DNA from: [Actinobacillus] rossii
GTDB lineage: Bacteria > Pseudomonadota > Gammaproteobacteria > Enterobacterales > Pasteurellaceae
Length of the DNA: 64,000 nt
Reading direction: 5' to 3'
NCBI GenBank assembly: GCA_900444965.1
Contig: UFRQ01000003.1
Span: 1,984,001-2,048,000, forward strand
In this document: positions 18,983 to 28,700 of the stretch, in pieces
Layout of the letters: each line of letters begins with the position of its first letter
Position numbering within the stretch: the stretch's first letter is position 1
Made by a program: the position numbers and the translations under genes
Notes under the pieces: model-generated
What the model was told of the DNA's origin: nothing
Database searches by the model: none
The model's input: the letters and a program-made list of their open reading frames with translations, nothing else

Positions 18983-20160
18983 TAGTTTCTCTCAAGATAT
19001 TTTAATTTTCCTTTGTTTCCAAATAAGGAAACAAACATTAAAAATGTTGTCATTAAACCAGGATAGGCATACGTATCTGCTTTAATATTTAATACACTTA
19101 ATAAAAATAAAGTAGATAATATATAAATCCGACTACCATTAAACCAATTATCTGCAATACGTTTTACAAAATAAGCTGTAAATAAGAAACAGATAAAAAT
19201 ATAGCCTACGCCACCATATAGTGCCTGACGAATAAATCCTGAATCAGATCCACCGTAATAACTCCAGCCATTAGGTTGGTAATAAAGCCCATCCCCCATA
19301 ATTAATTGTTTCAATTCAGGCATAAATAAATGTTTATTCATTAACGTATCTGTCGATGAACTTAAATTATTACCATGAAATAAATTAATTAAAGGTTCTA
19401 GCGCATGTTCAACATAAGGATGAGTAGGATAAAAATAAGCCAACCCTAAACATAATAATCCGAACGCAAGTAAGGCTGGAATATAACGAACACGAAAATA
19501 AACGAGAATACTGACCGCTGAAAAGATTAAAAAAGTCCGACCCGAAATTAAACCAATACAAAGTAATAAGAACAGATAAATAGCATTTAATGCTTGTCCT
19601 TTAGCATGATTAGCTAAAATAAAATGCAATAACATCAGATAGAATGCACTTAATGGGAAAAATGCCGATGATGTTAAATTATAAAGGCGATATTCTTGTT
19701 CAGAACCAATAAAGCGGGGCAAATGCCCACCCATCATCGAATTTGTATTAAGTGAAAAATCCACTACAAATGACACGCCAAATAAAGCCAAAATACCAAT
19801 AATTGCTTGAATTGAAATACCAATATTTAAGTCACGAAGTAATTGCGACTTATTTTCAATATTAAGATAAAACGTATTGTAAATCATAATGCCAAAACAA
19901 AATATGACAAAAGATTTAACGTACATACTGATCACACCAAATTCTTTTGTTCCGTTTATAAGAATTGGAATAACCGAAATTACAACTAAGGAGAGACAAA
20001 CAATCAAACTATCCATTGGAATAACAAATTTTGTCTGCAATTTCTTATACCATTGATAGCCAAACCATAAAACGGTGAAGATACCAATGAGCATACCCAT
20101 TCGTACAATATGGAAAAACCAAGGATCGTATAGATAAAATAAATTCACTAATGCTGACAT
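18982..20160 (-). CDS. wzy: Wzy-type O-antigen/polysaccharide polymerase (or ligase-like)
   Basis: A 392-residue protein with about ten hydrophobic membrane segments and a large hydrophilic loop near residues 240-310. There is little conserved sequence, as is typical of Wzy polymerases, which join lipid-linked repeat units in the periplasm. WaaL-type ligases share the topology, so that alternative stays open. The neighbouring Wzx-type flippase favours a Wzx/Wzy pathway. It overlaps its neighbours by one base on each side. Confidence 0.68.
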   Translation of the reverse strand: MSALVNLFYLYDPWFFHIVRMGMLIGIFTVLWFGYQWYKKLQTKFVIPMDSLIVCLSLVVISVIPILINGTKEFGVISMYVKSFVIFCFGIMIYNTFYLNIENKSQLLRDLNIGISIQAIIGILALFGVSFVVDFSLNTNSMMGGHLPRFIGSEQEYRLYNLTSSAFFPLSAFYLMLLHFILANHAKGQALNAIYLFLLLCIGLISGRTFLIFSAVSILVYFRVRYIPALLAFGLLCLGLAYFYPTHPYVEHALEPLINLFHGNNLSSSTDTLMNKHLFMPELKQLIMGDGLYYQPNGWSYYGGSDSGFIRQALYGGVGYIFICFLFTAYFVKRIADNWFNGSRIYILSTLFLLSVLNIKADTYAYPGLMTTFLMFVSLFGNKGKLKYLERN

Positions 20161-20927
20161 TATAAATTTCTCTTAATCGCAAGTAGTTTTTTCAATGGGA
20201 ATTTGAATAATTTTTTCATCATATTGTTATTTAAAGAACCACGTAAGTCTTCTAAATTACTCGTTAAACTTGGGTTTTCAATCGCCATTAATGGACGCAC
20301 TACTAAAATATCTAAACCAAATTTATCGCCAAATAAAATAAAATCATCGGCTAACCAATATAAATTTTGTTGTGCGCGTTCTAAAAATACACGACAAGCT
20401 GACTTTTTAATTAAATATGCTACAGTGCCCGCAAAATAATTACGATAAGGATACGCAAAACGATATTTTGTATGGCCAATTTTTTTCTGTGCAAAGCCAA
20501 AGGTTGTTGGATAGTTTATGATTAATTCTTTATCATCAAAGCTCGGAATTTTTGATTGCCCAACTAAAATAATATCAGCTTTCAATTTTTCATTTAAAAG
20601 CGCGGTTAAATTTTTATTAAATTTTTCAGCAAAAAGCACATCATCTTCGCAGACTAATACGTAATCATTTTCATCTATTGTCTGATCATCTACAATCTTT
20701 TGATATACCGCCAAATGACTTAAAGTACAACCAATTTCACCTTTAGTCACATTACGGTGATAAGCTTGTTTAAAATGCTCAAAATTAAATTTATCACGTA
20801 ATGTATCTTCGGACAGCACCATTGTATTAATCGCATTAAATATCTCAAAGTCAATGGTATCAGGCTGTGAAAAAAAGAGTTCACGACGCTGTACATCTTT
20901 TTCTAATGAGATTAAATATTTTTTCAT
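20160..20927 (-). CDS. Family 25 glycosyltransferase (LOS/glycan biosynthesis)
   Basis: A 255-residue GT25 protein, the family of Haemophilus and Neisseria LOS galactosyl/glucosyltransferases such as LgtB, Lex2B and LpsA. Landmarks: [33 protein letters not shown], the catalytic [10 protein letters not shown] and the downstream [11 protein letters not shown] segment. The C-terminus is lysine-rich. It overlaps the flippase gene by 4 bp and the polymerase gene by 1 bp, so translation is probably coupled. Confidence 0.85.
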   Translation of the reverse strand: MKKYLISLEKDVQRRELFFSQPDTIDFEIFNAINTMVLSEDTLRDKFNFEHFKQAYHRNVTKGEIGCTLSHLAVYQKIVDDQTIDENDYVLVCEDDVLFAEKFNKNLTALLNEKLKADIILVGQSKIPSFDDKELIINYPTTFGFAQKKIGHTKYRFAYPYRNYFAGTVAYLIKKSACRVFLERAQQNLYWLADDFILFGDKFGLDILVVRPLMAIENPSLTSNLEDLRGSLNNNMMKKLFKFPLKKLLAIKRNL

Positions 20928-22120
20928 TTTTTCTCTAATTTTAACTTAGTCACTGGGTATTTAAAATAATAAATGATTGAAATCATTAAACGCGTTAAAC
21001 TCGCCCCAATAAAAGCAAAAGCGACGCCATAAAGTTGATGATCTTTTAATAAATAGAACAGTCCAACAAATACGGCAATAGAAATAAGTTGACGAGTAAA
21101 TAAAAGGATTTGTTTACCTTGAATTAACATATTTTGTGAAAGTAACCAAGATAAACCGGCAATAATTGAGTTTAAAATAAACCAAATTAAAATTGGTGCA
21201 ACTTCAATATATTTTGCACTAAAAAAGAATTTAATAATGGGTTCAGCTAAAAATGGGGTTAATAAAACTGCTCCCACACTCATTAAGGCAATGACAGCTA
21301 ATACAGATTTAATTCGGTTTAAATTATTTAATAATCCTGAGTAATAATAATCCGTTAGCATATTAATAAATTTTGTTAATAACGCATCAAAAGCAATACA
21401 TACCGTATAAAGACCTAAATAATAATGTCCAATCCAAGCAACAATTAAAAATTTATCAATACTTGCCGTTGTTGCACCAAATATCTGATAAAGATTTTGT
21501 TTAAACCAAGTTTTTAAGAAAAAAGTGCGGTCAATTTTTTTAATATTTTGTTCTTGTTTGAATTTTTGCTCAATTTTATAAAGATAAAAAAGACAAGTAG
21601 TACCTTGAATAAGACTAAATACGGTTAATAATTGAATCACCATTTCCAATGGCTGCTCACCTAATAATAAGTAAGCCCCACCATAAATCGCAACCAGCAA
21701 AATGGGTTGCTGTAAAGTCAACGCACGATAAATTCGTAATTTAGGGTCAATTTTACTTTTTTCTAATGTAATAGTTAAAATGGCAGTAAAGATGACATTG
21801 ATGACAAATAAAAATTCGAAAGATGTAAAATCAAAACAAGCTATCACAAATAAAGCGACGACGATTGCCAAAGCTAGAAAAGCTAAACAATAACGCCGCC
21901 AATATAAATATTGCTTATGGCGCATAGATAATGCGAGAGCAAAACCCGATCCCCCTGTTGTAATAGTAACGACATAAGAAACAGATGTGACAAACAATTG
22001 ATGGGTACCGCGATCGTTCACTGAAAGCATATGGGCAAGTACAAATGAACTGACCATTGTGAGTCCCATACTAAAAATGGTAACCCCAATTAATGTTAAA
22101 AAATGACGATTATTTTTCAT
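20924..22120 (-). CDS. Wzx-type polysaccharide flippase (LsgA-like)
   Basis: A 398-residue multi-pass protein (about 12 hydrophobic segments) of the MOP/polysaccharide transporter superfamily. It is predicted to flip the undecaprenyl-linked glycan to the periplasmic face. Size and position recall LsgA of the Haemophilus lsg locus (about 401 residues). It overlaps the pyruvyl transferase end by 11 bp. A USS with flanking T-run lies inside the gene. Confidence 0.8.
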   Translation of the reverse strand: MKNNRHFLTLIGVTIFSMGLTMVSSFVLAHMLSVNDRGTHQLFVTSVSYVVTITTGGSGFALALSMRHKQYLYWRRYCLAFLALAIVVALFVIACFDFTSFEFLFVINVIFTAILTITLEKSKIDPKLRIYRALTLQQPILLVAIYGGAYLLLGEQPLEMVIQLLTVFSLIQGTTCLFYLYKIEQKFKQEQNIKKIDRTFFLKTWFKQNLYQIFGATTASIDKFLIVAWIGHYYLGLYTVCIAFDALLTKFINMLTDYYYSGLLNNLNRIKSVLAVIALMSVGAVLLTPFLAEPIIKFFFSAKYIEVAPILIWFILNSIIAGLSWLLSQNMLIQGKQILLFTRQLISIAVFVGLFYLLKDHQLYGVAFAFIGASLTRLMISIIYYFKYPVTKLKLEKK

Positions 22121-23087
22121 TCGAATTATATAATTTAGTGTAATCTATTCCACTGGTCCATTGGTGATAATAGCCAGAGTTTTTGCCATAAGAATTATCA
22201 CAAACTTGGTTTGGCAATCCTAATAAACAAGAAAATATATGCCCATGTAAACGACTAGTAATCACTTCATCATAACTCAAGAAAATATCCTGACAACGTT
22301 GAATTACCGCCAATGAATGTTGATACCAAAGATCATTAATTTTATTTTTTACGAAACTTAGCTTAAATTTATTTGCTAATTTTGAAAAACGACTGCACCA
22401 TAATTCAAATTTTATATCGCTAGGTAATAGAATATCATCCCAATCTTTTACATTTTCTAAAGAAGATAAACTCGCTTGTATTTCCGTTTCAATATGGCTC
22501 TTTTCAATATCTTTTCGCAAAAAATATAATGTTTTACCAAGCGATGTATGCTGCGCTTTCTTAGGCAATGTACCATATAGTTGATGAGCCATATCTGGCG
22601 ATAAATAAACCTTATCTGAAAAATGAGCTTTCATCATTTCAAAGGTTTTAATATCCCGAGAAAATAAATGTAAATCTTGATGTTGTGAAAAAAGTGCGGA
22701 TGAATTTTTCATTGCTTCATTATTTGAATAATGCGCAGTTTGTGGCAATAAAATAATACGATTAGCAGGAAATTCTTGCACAATATCTTCTCGCATTTTC
22801 TGTATCAAAGGATATAGATCACCAAAATTCCCACCTCCATGACATAAAATCGTCGTATTTTTACCGATATATTTTTTGGCTTCTTGTAAATCAAAAGCTT
22901 GTAATGCTCGGCGTAACTTAATTTGAATCTGATAATCTTTAAAAAATTGTTCTGTACCAGCATAAATTAATAAATCCCCTACATTTAAATGTAACGGATA
23001 ATCAAAATAAACCACATCATTTTTATCTAAAATAAGTTCATCAATAGCACTTAATTTTTGTTTTAATGACACTAAAATTGAATTCAT
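22110..23087 (-). CDS. Polysaccharide pyruvyl transferase family protein
   Basis: Predicted to add pyruvate ketals from phosphoenolpyruvate to a surface glycan. The family layout is seen: VYFDYPLHLNVGDLLIYAG near the N-terminus, ILCHGGGNFGDLYP, ILLPQT, then VITSRLHGHIFSCLLGLP and the final KNSGYY motif. The ATG at 23087 is chosen because conserved sequence starts soon after it; an in-frame ATG at 23135 would add 16 residues, and neither has a strong ribosome site. It is the first gene of the six-gene glycan operon. Confidence 0.82.
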   Translation of the reverse strand: MNSILVSLKQKLSAIDELILDKNDVVYFDYPLHLNVGDLLIYAGTEQFFKDYQIQIKLRRALQAFDLQEAKKYIGKNTTILCHGGGNFGDLYPLIQKMREDIVQEFPANRIILLPQTAHYSNNEAMKNSSALFSQHQDLHLFSRDIKTFEMMKAHFSDKVYLSPDMAHQLYGTLPKKAQHTSLGKTLYFLRKDIEKSHIETEIQASLSSLENVKDWDDILLPSDIKFELWCSRFSKLANKFKLSFVKNKINDLWYQHSLAVIQRCQDIFLSYDEVITSRLHGHIFSCLLGLPNQVCDNSYGKNSGYYHQWTSGIDYTKLYNSNEK

Positions 23088-23227
23088 AATGTTTCTAGCT
23101 GGCCTTATGGCAAATGAAAAAAACGTGCGTATCATAGCACTTCGGTGGAGATTTTGACAGATGTTTAAGCATTGAGTTCATAGCAATTTTGGGGAATAAT
23201 AGACGCTCTCATTATGAAGGATTTTCT

Positions 23228-23974
23228 ATGTTCGAATTTACCAAAATTGTTACTAACATCATCTTGCCCCCTTTTGATGTAATTATCTTATTATTAGTTT
23301 CTGCGTGCTTATTTCTTTTTCGTTTCAAAAAACTCGCTTTTTTAACCGCACTTTTAAGTGTAGCGATACTCTATATTTGCAGTATTCCTTATACAGCTCA
23401 AAAACTTACGGATAGTTTAGTAAAAGAAGATAATCTGACACTTAATGATTATCGCCAAGCACAAGCTATTGTTGTACTCGGTGGTGGACTACGTGACAGT
23501 AAAGAACTTTATAATTCAATTACTGTACCGGGTTTACCACTCGAACGTATGCGCTATGCGAGTTATTTACATAAAGAAACGGAACTGCCTATTTTAATTT
23601 CTGGCGCCAGCCCAAATGGTAATTCAGAAGCCAAAGTCATGGGGCAAGAATTCTTTACTTTCTTTGGTGTACAACCTAAATGGTTAGAAGAAAAATCAAC
23701 AAATACGAAAGAAAATGCGCTATATACGAAAGAAATACTCGACCGTGAGAAAATCTCACACATTGTATTAGTGACCCATCAATGGCATATGCAACGAGCT
23801 AAAATGCTGTTTGAACGACAAGGTTTTACAGTTTACCCGGCCAGTGTAGGCGAAGGAAGAACACCTGAATCCTATGGATTAAATTATATGCATTTCATCC
23901 CACAAGCCGGTGCACTGAATGCGAATATGCAGTTACTCAAAGAATGGATTGGTTATTGGAAAGAAAAATTCTAA
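23228..23974 (+). CDS. elyC: Envelope biogenesis factor ElyC (DUF218 family)
   Basis: Inner-membrane protein with two N-terminal transmembrane segments (about 15-33 and 37-55) and a periplasmic DUF218/SanA-type domain. Motifs AIVVLGGGLRDS, ERMRYASYLH, LISGASPNG, NTKENALYTKEIL and LVTHQWHMQRAKMLFERQ are family-typical. E. coli ElyC affects lipid carrier use in peptidoglycan assembly. The ATG at 23228 has AAGGA at 6 nt; a start 39 nt upstream is less likely. A USS lies in the second membrane segment and another just after the gene. Confidence 0.85.
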   Translation: MFEFTKIVTNIILPPFDVIILLLVSACLFLFRFKKLAFLTALLSVAILYICSIPYTAQKLTDSLVKEDNLTLNDYRQAQAIVVLGGGLRDSKELYNSITVPGLPLERMRYASYLHKETELPILISGASPNGNSEAKVMGQEFFTFFGVQPKWLEEKSTNTKENALYTKEILDREKISHIVLVTHQWHMQRAKMLFERQGFTVYPASVGEGRTPESYGLNYMHFIPQAGALNANMQLLKEWIGYWKEKF

Positions 23975-24007
23975 ATACCAAAGTGCGGTCAAAAATGATA
24001 CATAAAA

Positions 24008-25228
24008 TGTAGAAGATCAGACTTGATCTGACAAATCATTATAAAAATGAGAGTTTCCCGTTTAGAATATGAGTGTCTAAAATTCAATCTAAACAAAAAA
24101 GGAAACTCTCATGTTTTATTCTAACAATCCGCTCATTAAACACAAGACTGGTTTACTCAATTTAGCAGAAGAACTCGGAAACATTTCTCAAGCTTGTAAA
24201 GCGATGGGAATGAGCCGAGATACATTCTATCGCTATCAACAAGCCGTAGAGCAAGGTGGTGTTGAAGCATTACTTAATCAAACTCGTCGGGTACCGAATA
24301 TCAAAAATCGAGTAGACGAGCACATTGAGCAAGCTGTTGTAAAATTTGCTCTAGATTTTCCAGCTTACGGACAAGTTCGAGTGAGTAACGAACTTCGCAA
24401 GCAAGGTGTGTTTGTTTCAGCTGGTGGTGTTCGTTCCATTTGGCTACGTCATAATCTTGCTAACTTTAAACAGCGTTTAAATGCACTAGAGAAAGAAGTA
24501 GCTGAGAAAGGCATTATTCTAAATGAAAGTCAAGTCCAAGCCTTGGAACGTAAGAAAGAGGATGATATATCGAGTGGAGAAATTGAAACCGCTCATCCGG
24601 GCTATTTAGGTTCACAAGATACCTTTTATGTAGGTAATTTAAAAGGTGTTGGACGCATTTATCAGCAAACATTTGTTGATACTTATAGCAAGGTTGCTTT
24701 TGCAAAGCTCTACACAATGAAAACCGCAATTGCCGCTGCAGATATGCTCAATGATAAAGTCCTGCCGTTCTTTGAAGCCCAAGGATTACCGATGTTGCGT
24801 ATTCTCACCGACCGTGGTAGTGAATATTGTGGCAAGGTGGAAAATCACGATTATGAGCTTTATTTAGCGATAAATGACATAGAGCATACTAAAACGAAAG
24901 TGAAGCATCCACAGACGAATGGTATCTGTGAACGTTTTCATAAGACTATCTTACAAGAATTTTACCAAGTCGCATTTAGGAAGAAAATATATACGGATTT
25001 AGCGACATTACAAGCTGATTTAGATGAGTGGTTAATGTATTATAATCACCATCGAACACATCAAGGAAAAATGTGCTGTGGCAGAACACCGATGGCAACA
25101 TTACTTGATGGAAAAGGGATTTGGGCAGAAAAGAATTTAAGCTCAAATTAATCTGACAGACACGGTAATTCTAAACGGGAAACTCTCATTTTTATAATGA
25201 TTTGTCAGATCAAGTCTGATCTTCTACA
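24008..25228 (+). mobile_element. IS481-family element, copy 2, with matching 60-bp ends
   Basis: A 1,221-bp element with TGTAGAAGATC... ends. Both ends carry the same sequence, a perfect inverted repeat of about 60 bp. In copies 1 and 3 the transposase-distal end is different (it continues CAAACCTAATCTGACAGTCC). The left flank ACATAAAA (24000-24007) recurs not at its own right end but beyond the neighbouring IS256 element at 26556-26563. Confidence 0.88.
24111..25151 (+). CDS. IS481-family transposase, copy 2 (intact start)
   Basis: A 346-residue transposase starting at an ATG 7 nt after AAGGA, giving MFYSNNPLIKHK. From PLIKHK onward it is identical to copy 1, which carries an extra base near this start. 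It has an N-terminal helix-turn-helix and the rve core with DDE residues (FVDTYSK, LTDRGSEY, NGICERFHK). Of the two complete copies this one looks properly expressed. Confidence 0.93.
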   Translation: MFYSNNPLIKHKTGLLNLAEELGNISQACKAMGMSRDTFYRYQQAVEQGGVEALLNQTRRVPNIKNRVDEHIEQAVVKFALDFPAYGQVRVSNELRKQGVFVSAGGVRSIWLRHNLANFKQRLNALEKEVAEKGIILNESQVQALERKKEDDISSGEIETAHPGYLGSQDTFYVGNLKGVGRIYQQTFVDTYSKVAFAKLYTMKTAIAAADMLNDKVLPFFEAQGLPMLRILTDRGSEYCGKVENHDYELYLAINDIEHTKTKVKHPQTNGICERFHKTILQEFYQVAFRKKIYTDLATLQADLDEWLMYYNHHRTHQGKMCCGRTPMATLLDGKGIWAEKNLSSN

Positions 25229-25239
25229 TCTAATGTCTA

Positions 25240-26554
25240 GACCCTATCCCAAATTCTGTGTAAACACCCATTTCAACTTAACGGTGATCGTCTAGGCGAT
25301 CACCAAAATCAATCATAAATCGATTCATCGCCGGTTTCCGGTTCTGAATCGGCATTGTCCATTTTTTTGATGCATCTTTAATCGCAAGCCAAATCACTTT
25401 GAAAACTGAATCATCCGTCGGGAATACATTTCGTTTTTTAATCACGCGACGAATCACGCTATTAAGCGATTCCACGGCATTCGTGGTATAAATCGCTTTA
25501 CGAATATCAGCCGGATAATCAAAAAATGTGGCTATATTTGCCCGGTTATCTTCCCAGCCTTTCGCCACAAGCGGGTATTTTGCCTGCCATTTTTGCGAAA
25601 GTGCGGTCAGATTTTCGCGAGCTTGTGCTTCCGTCTGGGCCTGATAAACCTGCTTTAAATCTGCGGTGACGGCTTTGTAATCTTTCCACGAAACGAATTT
25701 CAAGCTGTTACGCACTAAATGCACAATGCAAAGCTGAATCTTCGTTTTAGGATAGACTGCATTGATGGCTTCCGGGAAGCCTTTTAAACCGTCTACACAG
25801 GCAATAAAAATGTCTTTCAAGCCTCGATTTTGAAGCTCTGTCAGCACATTCGCCCAGAACTTCGCACCTTCATTTTCAGCAATCCAAAGCCCCAATAACT
25901 CTTTATGTCCTTCAAGATTCACACCCAAGGCAACAAACACGGATTTGTTGATAATTCGTCCATCTTGGCGTACTTTCACTACGATACAATCCGGGTAAAC
26001 AATTGGATAAACCGTATCAAGCGGGCGATTTTGCCATTCCATTACGCGTTCTTTCACGGCGTCGGTAACGCGAGAAATCAGGCTGGTTGACACATCCGCA
26101 TCATAGAGTTCTTTGAACATTTCAACGATTTCCTGATTACTTAAACCCTTGGCATATAAGGCAATAATCTGCTCATCCATTCCTGTGATGCGGGTTTGGT
26201 TTTTCTTGATAAGTTGCGGTTCAAAGGTGCAGTCACGGTCACGAGGCGTCTCAATTTCTATCTCACCTTCATCACAAATGACGGTCTTAGATGTGTAACC
26301 GTTACGTGCATTTTTACCTTTTCCAGGCTGGTGTTTTTCATAACCAAGATGGTCGGTCAGTTCACCATTTAACGCAGCCTCGACGGTGATTTTTTTGAGC
26401 ATCCGTGAAAATTGATTGAGATCTTCCGGTGTTTTTAGGTTTTTGGCAAATTCCGCTGCCAAGGCGTGAAGTTGTTTTTCGTTCATAATAAAATACCTGT
26501 GTCTGAATGTATTATCTCAGAAACAGGTATTTACACAAATTGTGGGAGAGGCTC
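25240..26554 (-). mobile_element. IS256-family element, copy 2
   Basis: Same 1,315-bp element and ends as 6348-7662. It lies 11 bp (TCTAATGTCTA) beyond the IS481 copy 2 right end. No target duplication flanks it on its own. Together with IS481 copy 2 it is bracketed by ACATAAAA direct repeats (24000-24007, 26556-26563). Confidence 0.88.
25278..26486 (-). CDS. IS256-family (mutator-type) transposase, copy 2
   Basis: Identical in protein sequence to the transposase at 6386-7594, 402 residues with the full DDE set. The identity indicates recent movement within this genome. It points towards ydgA on the same strand but is separated from it by the element end and a USS-pair arm. Confidence 0.93.
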   Translation of the reverse strand: MNEKQLHALAAEFAKNLKTPEDLNQFSRMLKKITVEAALNGELTDHLGYEKHQPGKGKNARNGYTSKTVICDEGEIEIETPRDRDCTFEPQLIKKNQTRITGMDEQIIALYAKGLSNQEIVEMFKELYDADVSTSLISRVTDAVKERVMEWQNRPLDTVYPIVYPDCIVVKVRQDGRIINKSVFVALGVNLEGHKELLGLWIAENEGAKFWANVLTELQNRGLKDIFIACVDGLKGFPEAINAVYPKTKIQLCIVHLVRNSLKFVSWKDYKAVTADLKQVYQAQTEAQARENLTALSQKWQAKYPLVAKGWEDNRANIATFFDYPADIRKAIYTTNAVESLNSVIRRVIKKRNVFPTDDSVFKVIWLAIKDASKKWTMPIQNRKPAMNRFMIDFGDRLDDHR

Positions 26555-26595
26555 CACATAAAATATCTTGAGTTTTTGACCGCACTTCAATCTAA

Positions 26596-28038
26596 TTAAT
26601 CACTTCCCATACCTAGTGCTAATAAGAATAATAAACCTTGCAGTTCTTGGTTCGAAATCTTCTTATCATTAAAATTCAGGTATTCACCTTCAATATGAGC
26701 GTTTAATTTCAATACATTACCATCTTCTACAAATAGATTATTCCGAACACCTTCAGAAATAAATTCAGCCAGTGCTACTTGTGCTTGTTTATCTGCGTCT
26801 TCTTTACTTAGCCCTTTTTCATGCTGCTCTATTTGAGAAAAAGCGTCCAAAAATAATGTTTTATCTAAAGAAGCATTCACTGTGAATGTTTTGAATAAAC
26901 TTAATAAATTGATATTTTGGCTAATTTTTGTCATATCCAATTTTGCCAAATGAATATTCAAATCTGCTGCAAATTTTCCACTTTCACGTTCAATTTTTAA
27001 ATTGGTCGCTTTAATTTGTGGCTCATTCATAATCACCGCTAAACCAATCGATTGTTCAAGATCAGCCGGTAACGTTCCATTATTTACTGATTGTTCTAAC
27101 GCTTTTTCTATAGCGCTTGCATCAAGATGGTTAAATTCAACGTTACTTTGTAGCTTACCAATAGCCACGTCATTTACTTTAATATCGTCTAAATGATAGT
27201 CAACACCATAATCTACAAACTGATCTTTCAAGTTTGATTTGTAATGAAACACACTATTTTTTGTTTCAAAATTGATGTTTTTGCCATCACTATCCGTACC
27301 ATTAAATACAATTTTTTCCGCTTTTAATACCACGTTACCATTAGAAAGATATTTGAACTCTTTAGCATTCTTATCAACGTCAACATCCAGTTTCACACCG
27401 TTTAGTACTAATGCACGAGGTGTTTTACCACTCTCTATATTCGCATCTTCAATTTTAATCTCTTTTGCCAACAATGTTGATTTGTTATCTGAACCATCTC
27501 GGTTCGTATCATATTCAAGTTGGAGATCTAGCGTTAATTTAGCTTTATCATAAACCACATCTTTCAGTTTCGATGTAAGCACACCATTTATTTTTTGGCT
27601 ATAACTCAATGTAAATTCATTGGTGAACGGATTGCTTTCATTAACAAACCATTTTTCTGTTTGCGTATTTTTAACTAATCCAATATCGGCTGAGAACATT
27701 GTTGGTGCAAAATTCAATTTTTTGACTAAATTTAACGGTAATGGACCGTGATAGAATGAACCAGCAAAGGGTAATACCATTTTTTCCCCTTGTTCACCAA
27801 TGATTACCGTATCATAAGCAACTTGTGAACTGAAAACGCCACGCTCAAACTTCAAGTTTTCATTAGAAACCCGCAATGGAATACCATTTGCGTTAAATAT
27901 TTTTGCTAATTCTTTGTTTGCTTGTTCGAACTGATTTTTCATTTCAGTTTCAGCTTTGTAACCAGTGTAATACGCTCCGCCAGTCCAAATAACACCTAAA
28001 CCAACGACGACAGCTATCGCTAATGTTGATTTTTTCAT
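26596..28038 (-). CDS. ydgA: YdgA family protein (DUF945)
   Basis: An envelope protein of unknown molecular function. It has one N-terminal membrane anchor or uncleaved signal (MKKSTLAIAVVVGLGVIWTG) followed by about 455 residues of mostly beta-rich, polar periplasmic sequence; family members are about 480-500 residues. The ATG at 28038 follows AGGGG at 7 nt and is preferred to a start 21 nt upstream. It lies 34 bp downstream of epmC on the same strand and is probably cotranscribed. It ends facing the split USS-pair terminator. Confidence 0.82.
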   Translation of the reverse strand: MKKSTLAIAVVVGLGVIWTGGAYYTGYKAETEMKNQFEQANKELAKIFNANGIPLRVSNENLKFERGVFSSQVAYDTVIIGEQGEKMVLPFAGSFYHGPLPLNLVKKLNFAPTMFSADIGLVKNTQTEKWFVNESNPFTNEFTLSYSQKINGVLTSKLKDVVYDKAKLTLDLQLEYDTNRDGSDNKSTLLAKEIKIEDANIESGKTPRALVLNGVKLDVDVDKNAKEFKYLSNGNVVLKAEKIVFNGTDSDGKNINFETKNSVFHYKSNLKDQFVDYGVDYHLDDIKVNDVAIGKLQSNVEFNHLDASAIEKALEQSVNNGTLPADLEQSIGLAVIMNEPQIKATNLKIERESGKFAADLNIHLAKLDMTKISQNINLLSLFKTFTVNASLDKTLFLDAFSQIEQHEKGLSKEDADKQAQVALAEFISEGVRNNLFVEDGNVLKLNAHIEGEYLNFNDKKISNQELQGLLFLLALGMGSD

Positions 28039-28072
28039 CTTATATCCCCTATAAATCACTTATAACTCATCA

Positions 28073-28645
28073 TTAAATTTTTGCCACATCAAATTTTGTT
28101 ATATCAATGCAATCTTCAGTACCGTAAAATGCAGCCAACGCTTTACGTAAAGTTTCAGCCCGTTTAGGTAAATAACCACGCTCTGCATACGCTTTCACTT
28201 GAGCATATACAGCCTGTTTAAATGGTGTTGCATCGCCAGGATTACCGTTTAAATTATCAGCACTAGCAAAATAACGAAAACCGGCCGCCATTGCTAAAAC
28301 CCACTCAATGGCTTGCGGTTTTACTTCCACTTTTTCAAAATCACGCTGACGTTCTGCAGAACGTCCATCTGGTTCATACCAATAACCAAAATCTTCTAAT
28401 TGACGGCGAGCTTCCCCTGCAACTAACCAATGAGACACTTCATGTAGCGCACTGCTGTAATAACCACGCGCAAAATAAATCGCATGATATGGCAAAACTG
28501 CATAGCCGTCTGTTTTATGATTAGCTGGAATATAAATAGGTTCTTCACCACCTCTAACCAGACGCGTATTAAATTCATCTGCAAAACAGGCATTAAAAAT
28601 TGAAATAATATCGTCTAATGTATGTATTTGCTCATTTTGTTGCAT
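28073..28645 (-). CDS. epmC: Elongation factor P hydroxylase EpmC (YfcM)
   Basis: Completes the EF-P modification by hydroxylating the beta-lysylated lysine. The 190 residues align well with E. coli YfcM (182): IFNACFADEFNTRLVRGGEEPIY, the metal-binding ALHEVSHW, GEARRQLEDFGYWYEPDGR and VEVKPQAIEW. The HExxH-like segment and acidic residues fit its iron-dependent mechanism. EpmA, EpmB and EF-P genes are not in the window. Confidence 0.92.
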   Translation of the reverse strand: MQQNEQIHTLDDIISIFNACFADEFNTRLVRGGEEPIYIPANHKTDGYAVLPYHAIYFARGYYSSALHEVSHWLVAGEARRQLEDFGYWYEPDGRSAERQRDFEKVEVKPQAIEWVLAMAAGFRYFASADNLNGNPGDATPFKQAVYAQVKAYAERGYLPKRAETLRKALAAFYGTEDCIDITKFDVAKI

Positions 28646-28662
28646 TTTATTCTCTCTAAATG

Positions 28663-28687
28663 TAAAAGCCCACGACCATCGTGAGCT
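28663..28687 (-). terminator. Terminator after yhbY
   Basis: An 11-bp stem (28663-28673 with 28677-28687, one G-U pair) has a 3-nt loop. On the minus strand the second arm ends in a T-run. It lies between yhbY and epmC. Confidence 0.75.
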
Positions 28688-28700
28688 TTAAGCATTAACT

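Larger units (their letters stand above)
23981..26587. terminator. USS-pair terminator split by an IS insertion
   Basis: The left arm AAGTGCGGTCAAAAA (23981-23995) and right arm TTTTTGACCGCACTT (26573-26587) are perfect 15-bp inverted copies of the uptake signal plus flank. They would form a bidirectional terminator with a roughly 25-nt loop between convergent elyC and ydgA. A 2.55-kb IS pair now lies in the loop. Confidence 0.75.
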
